32,062 nucleotides of DNA from Deltaproteobacteria bacterium (GTDB lineage: Bacteria > Desulfobacterota > Desulfofervidia > Desulfofervidales > DG-60): positions 1 to 32,062 of the forward strand of contig JAGGTC010000162.1 of the NCBI GenBank assembly GCA_021163945.1, in the 5' to 3' direction. Of this stretch, positions 1 to 7,224 are shown piece after piece. The notes beneath the pieces are model-generated. The model was not told where the DNA came from and did no database searches. It saw only the letters and a program-made list of their open reading frames with translations. The translations under genes were made by a program, and so were the position numbers. Position 1 is the stretch's first letter. Each line of letters begins with the position of its first letter.

Positions 1-63
1 GATTTATAGTAAATATATGTTTATCCAGGTCTGGGAGGTATTATAAATATCGTTTTGTGGATT

Positions 64-1119
64 TTATATCTTCCTTATTGCCTTTAAACGCAAAAGGTGA
101 TCTGCCAGTACAAGCCTTACCATGGCCTCACACACAGGCACTATCCTTGGAATGGCAGATACATCATGACGACCCTTTGTAGATATATTAGCAGGCCTGC
201 CATAGATGTCTATAGTCCTTTGAGTCTTTTCAATAGAGGGGATAGGCTTAATGGCCGCCCGGATGATAATGTCATCCCCATTTGAGATGCCTGCCAAGAT
301 ACCACCTGCATTGTTTGTCAAAAATCCATCTGGTGTAATCTCATCATTATTCTCAGAGCCCAATAGCTCTGCTGCCCTAAAACCTGAGCCAATCTCCACC
401 CCCTTTACTGCCCCAATGGACATAATTGCCTTTGCCAGGTCTGCATCTAGCTTATCAAACACAGGCTCACCCAGACCAGGGGGACACCCCCTTGCCAATA
501 CCTCTACTACCCCACCAATGGAGTCCCCCATCCTCTTTACCTCTGAGATACGTTCTTCCATAAGTCTGTATACCTTCCTATCACAGCAAAAAAGTGGATT
601 TTTATTGACAAAGTCTAGGTCTCTCTCCTTTGCCCAAATCCCACCCAGGGCAATAGTATATGCCATTACATCAATCCCCTCGGCGCTCAATACCTTTTTT
701 GCAACTGCCCCAGCGGCCACCCTTGCTACTGTTTCCCTGCCAGATGCCCTTCCCCCTCCCCTATAGTCCCTTATCCCATATTTCTTAAAGTATGTAAAAT
801 CTCCATGTCCTGGGCGAAAAAGGTCTTTAATGGGCTCATATTTGCTACTGTCTACATCCTTATTGTATATTATCAATGTAATGGGGGTCCCAGTGGTCTT
901 TCCTTCAAATGTCCCAGAGAGTACCTCTACCTTGTCTGGCTCTTTACGTGGGGTAGTAAGCCCCTTTCCAGGTGCCCGCCTGTCCAATTCCCCTTGAATA
1001 TCTTGTGCAGTCAAGGGCAAATTTGGTGGGCAGCCATCAATAATCACCCCTAGGGCTATACCATGTGACTCCCCAAAAGTAGTAATGCGAAAACACTGTC
1101 CAAATGAATTGCCTGGCAT
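64..1119 (-). CDS. aroC: Chorismate synthase
   Basis: This enzyme makes chorismate from 5-enolpyruvylshikimate-3-phosphate, the last step of the cytoplasmic shikimate pathway, and needs reduced FMN. The N-terminus reads MPGNSFGQCFRITTFGESHG, the family signature. Further family blocks are RPGHGDFTY, the RGGGRASGRETVARVAAGA region and the C-terminal RHDVSAIPRIVPV. Length is 351 aa, normal for the bifurcated family. An upstream in-frame TTG at 1146 would add nine residues outside the family. I chose the ATG at 1117-1119 because it gives the usual start and lies 6 nt after a TATGAT -10 box. The gene is monocistronic in the window and divergent from the GTPase gene. Confidence 0.96.
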   Translation of the reverse strand: MPGNSFGQCFRITTFGESHGIALGVIIDGCPPNLPLTAQDIQGELDRRAPGKGLTTPRKEPDKVEVLSGTFEGKTTGTPITLIIYNKDVDSSKYEPIKDLFRPGHGDFTYFKKYGIRDYRGGGRASGRETVARVAAGAVAKKVLSAEGIDVMAYTIALGGIWAKERDLDFVNKNPLFCCDRKVYRLMEERISEVKRMGDSIGGVVEVLARGCPPGLGEPVFDKLDADLAKAIMSIGAVKGVEIGSGFRAAELLGSENNDEITPDGFLTNNAGGILAGISNGDDIIIRAAIKPIPSIEKTQRTIDIYGRPANISTKGRHDVSAIPRIVPVCEAMVRLVLADHLLRLKAIRKI

Positions 1120-1125
1120 ACTGCT

Positions 1126-1154
1126 ATCATATACATAATTGTGCAATTGTGCAA
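1126..1154 (-). promoter_or_regulatory. Predicted promoter of aroC (leaderless type)
   Basis: On the minus strand TTGCAC (1149-1154) is followed after 17 nt by TATGAT (1126-1131). The aroC ATG begins only 6 nt beyond the -10 box, so the transcript should start at or next to the start codon. Match made by eye. Confidence 0.6.
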
Positions 1155-1165
1155 CATTAGGATGC

Positions 1166-1194
1166 TTGACAATAATCAGATGACTTGATAGTAG
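1166..1194 (+). promoter_or_regulatory. Possible promoter of the GTPase gene
   Basis: A perfect TTGACA (1166-1171) is followed after 17 nt by a weak TAGTAG (1189-1194), or after 15 nt by GATAGT. The ATG at 1201 starts 6 nt after the first option. The -35 box is convincing and the -10 box is poor. Confidence 0.4.
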
Positions 1195-1200
1195 CTAAAT

Positions 1201-2172
1201 ATGCCAGCAAATTTACCCCCTGAGTATTTTCAGGCAGAAAAGAGGTATCGCCAGGCCAAGAGCCCCCAAGAGAAGATCATGGCCCTAGAAGAGATGCTAA
1301 TGATTATGCCAAAACACAAGGGCACTGATAAATTGAGGGCTGCCCTACGGAGAAAGATTGCTAGGTTTAAAGACATCCTCGCCATAAAAAAATATAGAGG
1401 TAAAAGGGGGGTAAGCTATTATATAGATAAAGAGGGTGCTGGGCAGGTGGCAATTACAGGCCTTCCAAATGTAGGAAAATCTAGTCTCCTTAGGGCACTT
1501 ACTAGGGCAAGGCCAGAGGTAGCAGATTATCCATTCACAACACGCATCCCCACACCGGGTATGATGGATTATGAGGATATCAGTATACAACTAATAGATA
1601 CCCCACCCCTTAGCGAATTTGCACAACCATGGTTTGTTGATATGTTAAAGAGGGCAGATGTATTACTCATTATGCTAGATTTAACAGAGGATGTGCTTAA
1701 ACAATGGGAAGAGACCCTAAATCTCTTAAAGGCATTTAAGATTACCCTAAAAGGTGCCTCAGAAGATGTGCGCGGCCTTACTATAAAAAAGGCCTTAGTT
1801 GCCTTAAATAAAAAGGATATACCTGGGACAGAGGAAAATTTTGCTATCTTTAAGGAATTTTGGGATTTTGATATCCCTTTATTGTCTATCTCTGTAAAAA
1901 AGGGTGAAAATTTGGACCTACTGGGTAAACACCTCTATATGGCCCTTGAGGTTATAAGGGTATATTCCAAGGCCCCTGGGAAGAGGCCGGACCTAAAAGA
2001 ACCCTATATTTTGGAAAAAGGGAGCACTGTCTTGGATCTGGCTGAAAGGGTACACAAGGAGATTGCTGCAAAACTTAAGTTTGCACGTATATGGAATGAA
2101 AGGGCAAAGGGCCTTCGTGTAGAAAAGAATTATGTCCTCTTGGATAAAGATATTGTGGAATTGAGGACATAA
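1201..2172 (+). CDS. DRG/OBG-like GTPase with TGS domain
   Basis: A 323-aa P-loop GTPase. The first ~80 residues are helical and basic. The G domain has G1 GLPNVGKSS (about 87-95), a G3-region DTPP, and G4 NKKD (about 203-206). The end, from about residue 255, resembles a TGS domain (EKGSTVLDLAERVHKEI, then a terminal VLLDKDIVEL). This order matches developmentally regulated GTP-binding proteins, which are linked to ribosomes or translation. The exact role in bacteria is not settled. It starts at ATG 1201 beside a possible leaderless promoter and is followed after 3 nt by the laccase-domain gene, so the two are probably co-transcribed. Confidence 0.85.
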   Translation: MPANLPPEYFQAEKRYRQAKSPQEKIMALEEMLMIMPKHKGTDKLRAALRRKIARFKDILAIKKYRGKRGVSYYIDKEGAGQVAITGLPNVGKSSLLRALTRARPEVADYPFTTRIPTPGMMDYEDISIQLIDTPPLSEFAQPWFVDMLKRADVLLIMLDLTEDVLKQWEETLNLLKAFKITLKGASEDVRGLTIKKALVALNKKDIPGTEENFAIFKEFWDFDIPLLSISVKKGENLDLLGKHLYMALEVIRVYSKAPGKRPDLKEPYILEKGSTVLDLAERVHKEIAAKLKFARIWNERAKGLRVEKNYVLLDKDIVELRT

Positions 2173-2175
2173 AAA

Positions 2176-2967
2176 TTGACTATAAGATTGATAAATGAAA
2201 ATGGATTATATTATTTTGTATTTCCCAATCTTATGTCCTTTCCTCTAAAACATGCAATCTTTTCCCGCTTGGGGGGATATAGTAAAGGGCCGTATTATAG
2301 CTTAAATGTTAGTTATAATGTAGGGGATAGGATTGGTTGTGTAGAAAAGAATCTTAAAAAGATAAAGGCATTTTTGGGTGCAGATTCTTTGGTATTTTCA
2401 AAACAGGTTCATGGAAGTAAGGTCTTGGTAATCAAGGAGAAATGGCAATTGGGTAGAGATTATATAGGATTTGATTCTTTGGTAACAAATCTACCCAAAG
2501 TGGCCTTACTTATTAAATTGGCCGATTGTCAGGGCATCTTTCTCTATGATAGCTGCAATGGGGTTATTGCCAATATCCATTGTGGGTGGCGGGGCAGTGT
2601 AGCTAATATCATTGGTGTTACTATCAAGACCATGATAAGGGAATTTGGGTCCTCCCCTTCTGATATTTGGGCGGCTATTAGCCCTTCTTTGGGGCCCTGT
2701 TGCAGTGAATTCAAAAATTACAAAAAAGAATTGCCAAAATCCTTTTGGTCTTACCAAATAAGGCCAAATTACTTTGATTTTTGGAAGATATCTATAAGTC
2801 AGTTAATGGGGGCAGGCATCCCATATCATCAGATTTTGTTGGCAGGGATATGTAGTGCCTGCCTCCCCTCGCTCTTCTTTTCTTACCGACGCAACAAAAG
2901 AACAGGGCGCTTTGCTACAGCAATTATGTTAGAGAGATCAGAAAGTAGGCTTGCAAACAGAAAATAG
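2176..2967 (+). CDS. Laccase-domain (YfiH/PgeF family) protein
   Basis: A 263-aa protein of the YfiH family, once called polyphenol oxidase. Homologues act as purine nucleoside phosphorylase/adenosine deaminase or, in E. coli, as peptidoglycan editing factor PgeF. Visible motifs are KQVHGSKV, KLADCQGIFLYD and HCGWRGSV, which supply the metal-binding His and Cys residues, plus GPCC. The predicted start is a TTG at 2176, three nt after the GTPase stop; a second in-frame TTG lies at 2188. The initiation codon is therefore uncertain, the family assignment much less so. Confidence 0.85.
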   Translation: MTIRLINENGLYYFVFPNLMSFPLKHAIFSRLGGYSKGPYYSLNVSYNVGDRIGCVEKNLKKIKAFLGADSLVFSKQVHGSKVLVIKEKWQLGRDYIGFDSLVTNLPKVALLIKLADCQGIFLYDSCNGVIANIHCGWRGSVANIIGVTIKTMIREFGSSPSDIWAAISPSLGPCCSEFKNYKKELPKSFWSYQIRPNYFDFWKISISQLMGAGIPYHQILLAGICSACLPSLFFSYRRNKRTGRFATAIMLERSESRLANRK

Positions 2968-2978
2968 TAAATTATAAT
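2951..2978 (+). promoter_or_regulatory. Predicted promoter of the exonuclease gene (leaderless type)
   Basis: TTGCAA (2951-2956), a 16-nt spacer and a perfect TATAAT (2973-2978) stand 6 nt before the ATG at 2985. The -35 box overlaps the end of the preceding gene, so this is an internal promoter in the co-directional block. Confidence 0.6.
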
Positions 2979-2984
2979 ACACCC

Positions 2985-3818
2985 ATGATCCCACCATTCC
3001 TTATAGCATTTGATATAGAGACCATACCAGATGAAAAGCTTGCCATAAGTGTCTTGGGGGAGGAGGGGGATACACTTGATGAGGTACTTGAAAGACAAAG
3101 AAAGAGGTATGGAAAAGAGAGGGTTGAAGATGTCTTCCTAAGTCCTCCTTTCCACAAAATAATATCCTTATCTATGTTTTTGAGGTTTCTAAGGCCTGAT
3201 AATACAGTTGAGAGGGTCTGGATGGCCATGACCCCAAACCTCCCAGAGGAGGAGATACTTAAAAGATTTTGGAAAATCATAGGCAATATAGTGCAAAAGG
3301 CCAAAGTATATAGTAAAGATAACCCAGTGCAAGAGCACCCTTACATAATTACATATAATGGCAAGAATTTTGATATACCTGTTTTGATAGCTAGGACACT
3401 AAAACACAGGGAATTTATAGTAAGACAAAAACTTGAAAACGGGGCCGTTGCCAGTGGGCTCTCGACCTTCTTTGATGACGAAGACAGGTGGGAGAGGGAG
3501 AAGGCAAATTATACCTACAGACACTCAAGATACAATATAGACCTTTTGGGGATTTTGGGGGGGTATAGGCAAAGCCTCTATACAATTTGTAGCCTGTGTA
3601 ACATCCCAGTTAAGACTGAAGGAAGGGGAAATGAGGTAGTCTCTTACTACAAAAATAGAGAGTTTGAAAAGATAGCCAGGTACTGTGCAGAGGACATTAA
3701 GGCAACATACCTACTCTATCTAAATCGGCTTTTGCTCAAGGCAGACATTCAAGAGATAAAAGAAATACAAGAAGAGATTGAGATGACCAATAATTTACCC
3801 CTAAAGATAATCGGTTGA
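2985..3818 (+). CDS. Predicted 3'-5' exonuclease (PolB exonuclease-like)
   Basis: A 277-aa DnaQ-fold nuclease resembling the family related to the exonuclease domain of family B DNA polymerases. ExoI is FDIETIP near residue 10 (D10, E12). ExoII is ITYNGKNFDIPVLIART. ExoIII is ARYCAEDIKATYLLYL near the end. LISLSM-like and NIDLLGIL segments also fit. The acidic metal ligands are present, so it should be active. The role in repair or replication is inferred only from the family. A TATAAT lies just upstream. Its stop overlaps the lysS start (TGATG). Confidence 0.82.
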   Translation: MIPPFLIAFDIETIPDEKLAISVLGEEGDTLDEVLERQRKRYGKERVEDVFLSPPFHKIISLSMFLRFLRPDNTVERVWMAMTPNLPEEEILKRFWKIIGNIVQKAKVYSKDNPVQEHPYIITYNGKNFDIPVLIARTLKHREFIVRQKLENGAVASGLSTFFDDEDRWEREKANYTYRHSRYNIDLLGILGGYRQSLYTICSLCNIPVKTEGRGNEVVSYYKNREFEKIARYCAEDIKATYLLYLNRLLLKADIQEIKEIQEEIEMTNNLPLKIIG

Positions 3819-5314
3819 TGGATATGGAAATAGCCGTTATTGAACAGAGAAAGGAGAAGATAAAGATATTGAGAGAGAGGGGTATTTTGGCATATCCAAA
3901 TGATTTTAAAATTACACATCATATTAAGGACATCCTGACTTCCTATGGTGACAAAGATGCAGAGGATCTGGAAAGATCAAATGAGATATTCTATCTTGCT
4001 GGCCGGATTATGGCCCTGCGGACCTTTGGGAAGGCGGCCTTTATCCATTTTCAAGATGCTACAGGGAGGCTGCAGGCCTATTTTAGGCAGGATGTCCTGG
4101 GAAAGGAACAATACAAAATTTTTAAATTACTAGATATTGGGGACATAATTGGTATAGAGGGGAGGCTATTCCGTACCAAAACAGGGGAATTAACAATCTT
4201 TGTAAATTCCTTCAAACTCCTTACAAAGTCCCTAAGACCACTTCCAGAGAAGTATCATGGTTTAAGGGATATAGAGACACGATATAGAAAACGATATTTG
4301 GATCTAATAGTAAATCAGGGTGTGAAGGAGGTTTTTTTAAATCGTACAAAGGCAATACACTATATCAGGGAATTCTTTATAGAACGTGATTTTATAGAGG
4401 TAGAGACCCCAATAATGCAAATTATACCTGGAGGGGCATTGGCAAGGCCATTTAAGACCTACCATAATACACTAGGGATCTCCCTTTATTTGCGCGTGGC
4501 CCCAGAGCTCTATTTGAAAAGACTTTTGGTAGGTGGACTTGAACGTGTATTTGAACTAAGTCGCAACTTTAGGAATGAGGGGATAGACGCTGACCACAAT
4601 CCAGAATTTACTATGTTAGAGTTCTATGAGGCCTATGCCACATACGAGGACTTAATGAAGCTGACAGAAGAGCTTATCTCTTCACTTGCAAAAAATCTCT
4701 TTGGAAGATGCAAGATCTCCTATCAGGGGAGGGAGATTGATCTGACCCCCCCTTACAGTCGTATAGATTTTTTAGATTCCTTATTGAATATAGGCAATGT
4801 CCCTGAAGAGGTACTGAGGGACAAAGAGAAGATAATTTCATATGCCCAGGCCCTGGGTGCCAAACTCCGCCCTGGTGAGGGTGTAGGAAAGGCACTTGCA
4901 AAATTATTTGAAAAGACAGTAGAGCCAAGGCTTATTCAACCCACATTTGTAATTGGCTACCCAATAGAGGTCTCCCCCCTGGCCAGGCGCAATGAAAAAA
5001 ATCCTGAAATTGCAGATCGCTTTGAGCTCTTTATAGCCGGAAAGGAGATAGCCAATGGCTTTTCCGAACTAAACGACCCTGAAGACCAAAGGCAGCGTCT
5101 TGAGGCACAGTCTATGAAAAAATTGGCAGGGGATGAAGAGGCACACCCCCTAGATGAGGACTTTATCACTGCCCTAGAATATGGGATGCCCCCAGCGGCT
5201 GGTGAAGGCATAGGCATTGATAGGTTAATAATGATCTTAACAGATTCTCCTTGTATTAGAGATGTAATCTTATTTCCCCTCCTTCGGCCAGAAAAGGATG
5301 AAACTACCATTTGA
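3818..5314 (+). CDS. lysS: Lysyl-tRNA synthetase, class II
   Basis: A 498-aa class II aminoacyl-tRNA synthetase that charges tRNA-Lys in the cytoplasm. An N-terminal OB-fold anticodon-binding domain (about 55-150: FYLAGRIMALRTFGKAAFIH, then QAYFRQD) is followed by the catalytic core. Motif 1 is around FIEVETPIMQIIPGGALARPF, motif 2 FELSRNFRNEGIDADHNPEF, and motif 3 GEGIGIDRLIMILTD. The ATG at 3818 overlaps the upstream TGA by one base. A TTG one codon earlier is possible but less likely. Its 3' end overlaps lolC by 17 bp, an order also seen in related genomes. Confidence 0.96.
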   Translation: MDMEIAVIEQRKEKIKILRERGILAYPNDFKITHHIKDILTSYGDKDAEDLERSNEIFYLAGRIMALRTFGKAAFIHFQDATGRLQAYFRQDVLGKEQYKIFKLLDIGDIIGIEGRLFRTKTGELTIFVNSFKLLTKSLRPLPEKYHGLRDIETRYRKRYLDLIVNQGVKEVFLNRTKAIHYIREFFIERDFIEVETPIMQIIPGGALARPFKTYHNTLGISLYLRVAPELYLKRLLVGGLERVFELSRNFRNEGIDADHNPEFTMLEFYEAYATYEDLMKLTEELISSLAKNLFGRCKISYQGREIDLTPPYSRIDFLDSLLNIGNVPEEVLRDKEKIISYAQALGAKLRPGEGVGKALAKLFEKTVEPRLIQPTFVIGYPIEVSPLARRNEKNPEIADRFELFIAGKEIANGFSELNDPEDQRQRLEAQSMKKLAGDEEAHPLDEDFITALEYGMPPAAGEGIGIDRLIMILTDSPCIRDVILFPLLRPEKDETTI

Positions 5315-6533
5315 GCTGTTTATCAGTCTAAGGTACCTACGGGCCAAGAAAAGCCAAAAATTCATTTCACTTACTACCCTCATTTCTATTCTTGGCGTCT
5401 CTTTGGGGGTGATGGCCCTTATTGTGGTCTTATCAGTAATGTCTGGGTTTGAGAAGGAGATAAGAAATCGCATCCTAGGGATCAATCCCCATATCTTTGT
5501 ATTCAGCTTTAAGGGAAATATAGAAGACTATTACAAAGTGGCACAAAAGATAAAGGAAATAAAGGGTGTTAAGGGGGTTAGCCCATTTATTTATACGCAA
5601 GTAATGCTAAATACAGGGAAGAGGGTGTCTGGGGCCGTATTGCGTGGTATTGATGTGCATACTTGTACCAATTTGGCAAAAATATTGCGTTATGGAAGGC
5701 TTAAGGAGATAGAGGGTGTAGAGAAAATAGATGGAAATTATCTCCCTTCCATAATTATAGGAAAGGAGCTAGCAAGAAACTTAGGCATATGGGTAGGGGA
5801 CACAGTCTCGGTAGTCTTTCCATTTGGGGCCATTACACCACAGGGCCTTTCCCCCAAGACAAAACAATTTTTGGTAAAAGGGATATTTGAATCCGGGATG
5901 TATGAATATGACTGTTCCCTTGTCTATATCTCCTTAAGGGAGGCTCAAAGGCTCTTAAATTTTGGTGATTCTGTAACAGGACTGGAGGTAACAGTAAATA
6001 AGATCTTTAAGGCAAAGGATATTGCCAGAGAGATTCAGCAATTTTTAAAATATCCATTTTGGACACGTGACTGGATGGAAATGAATAAAAGCCTATTTTC
6101 TGCCCTAAGATTAGAAAAATTAGCAATGTTTATAATCCTGAGCCTGATTGTGTTGGTAGCTGCCTTCAATATTGCTAGCACCCTCATTATGATAGTCATG
6201 GAAAAGAACAAGGATATTGCCATATTAAAATCCATGGGGGCCACCTCTACAAACATTATGAAGATATTTGTCTATGAGGGATTGATCATAGGGGGGATTG
6301 GGATCATTTTGGGCCTTATAGGCGGGACTGGTATCTGTTCCTTACTTAGCCATTATCAATTTATTCAACTGCCAAAGGACATCTACTATATCTCAAATCT
6401 GCCAGTAGAGATGAATGGGTGGGATATATTTTTTATTGTCTTGACTACCTTAATAATCTGCTTTTTGGCTACAATTTATCCCTCTTTGCAGGCAAGCAGA
6501 GTTGACCCCATCGAAGTAATCCGTTATGAATAA
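5298..6533 (+). CDS. lolC: Lipoprotein-releasing ABC transporter permease (LolC/E type)
   Basis: A 411-aa inner-membrane permease of the LolCDE system, which hands outer-membrane lipoproteins to the periplasmic carrier. It starts with FELFISLRYLRAKKSQKFIS and a first membrane segment at about 28-50. A large periplasmic domain (about 50-270) follows. Three C-terminal FtsX-type membrane segments come next, near AMFIILSLIVLVAAFNIAS, GGIGIILGLIGGTGI and the final FIVLTTLIICFLATIYPSLQA. Only one permease gene is present, so it may act as a homodimer, as in single-permease LolF-type systems. It overlaps lolD by 8 bp. Confidence 0.9.
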   Translation: MKLPFELFISLRYLRAKKSQKFISLTTLISILGVSLGVMALIVVLSVMSGFEKEIRNRILGINPHIFVFSFKGNIEDYYKVAQKIKEIKGVKGVSPFIYTQVMLNTGKRVSGAVLRGIDVHTCTNLAKILRYGRLKEIEGVEKIDGNYLPSIIIGKELARNLGIWVGDTVSVVFPFGAITPQGLSPKTKQFLVKGIFESGMYEYDCSLVYISLREAQRLLNFGDSVTGLEVTVNKIFKAKDIAREIQQFLKYPFWTRDWMEMNKSLFSALRLEKLAMFIILSLIVLVAAFNIASTLIMIVMEKNKDIAILKSMGATSTNIMKIFVYEGLIIGGIGIILGLIGGTGICSLLSHYQFIQLPKDIYYISNLPVEMNGWDIFFIVLTTLIICFLATIYPSLQASRVDPIEVIRYE

Positions 6534-7206
6534 ACCACTCTTGGAGGTAAAAAGACTATATAAGCATTTTAAAATAGATAGGCATCGAATTGATGTCTTA
6601 AGGGGTATCGATTTGGAGGTAAAACAAGGGGACTGCATTGCTATTGTTGGGGCATCTGGTGTAGGGAAATCTACATTTCTCCATATCATTGGCACCTTAG
6701 AGCGCCCCAGCATGGGCACAGTCCTATATGAGGGGGAGGATATATTTAAATTAGCAGCTAAGGACTTGGCAAGGTTTCGCAATCAAACTATAGGTTTTAT
6801 ATTTCAATTTCATTATCTATTATCAGAGTTTAATGCACTGGAAAATGTAATGTTGGCTGCCTTAATCGCTGGTTGGGATGCCTCTAAGGCAAAGCAGGAG
6901 GCCACCTCTATCCTCTCTAACTTGGGTTTGGCTGATAAGTTGAGACAGCGTATAGGGGAGCTTTCTGGGGGTGAGAGGCAGAGGGTAGCCGTTGCCCGTG
7001 CCTTGATCCTAAGGCCAAAATTGATCCTGGCCGATGAACCCACAGGGAATTTGGATGAGGAGACAGCAAAGAAGACCCAAAATTTGCTGTTCAAACTGAA
7101 TCAGAAAGGACTTACCATGATTGTAGCCACCCATAACCTTAAGTGGGCATCCTCATTCCCCTTATGCTATGAGTTGAAAGGGGGCAGATTACATAGGATA
7201 AGCTAA
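6526..7206 (+). CDS. lolD: Lipoprotein-releasing ABC transporter ATPase
   Basis: A 226-aa ABC ATPase. Walker A is GASGVGKST (42-50). The Q-loop is FIFQFHYLLSEFNALENVMLA, the signature LSGGERQRVAVARAL, Walker B LILADEPTGNLD, and the switch histidine lies in VATHNLKWA. The FQFHYLLSEFNALENV stretch is characteristic of LolD. It powers lipoprotein release with the permease encoded immediately upstream, with which it overlaps. Canonical length. Confidence 0.93.
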   Translation: MNKPLLEVKRLYKHFKIDRHRIDVLRGIDLEVKQGDCIAIVGASGVGKSTFLHIIGTLERPSMGTVLYEGEDIFKLAAKDLARFRNQTIGFIFQFHYLLSEFNALENVMLAALIAGWDASKAKQEATSILSNLGLADKLRQRIGELSGGERQRVAVARALILRPKLILADEPTGNLDEETAKKTQNLLFKLNQKGLTMIVATHNLKWASSFPLCYELKGGRLHRIS

Positions 7207-7224
7207 GTAAAGGTTATTTTTTAT

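Noticed and set aside
251..766. 171-codon plus-strand ORF opposite aroC
   Set aside because: It mirrors the aroC reading frame, and its Ser/Pro-rich translation has no recognisable domain.
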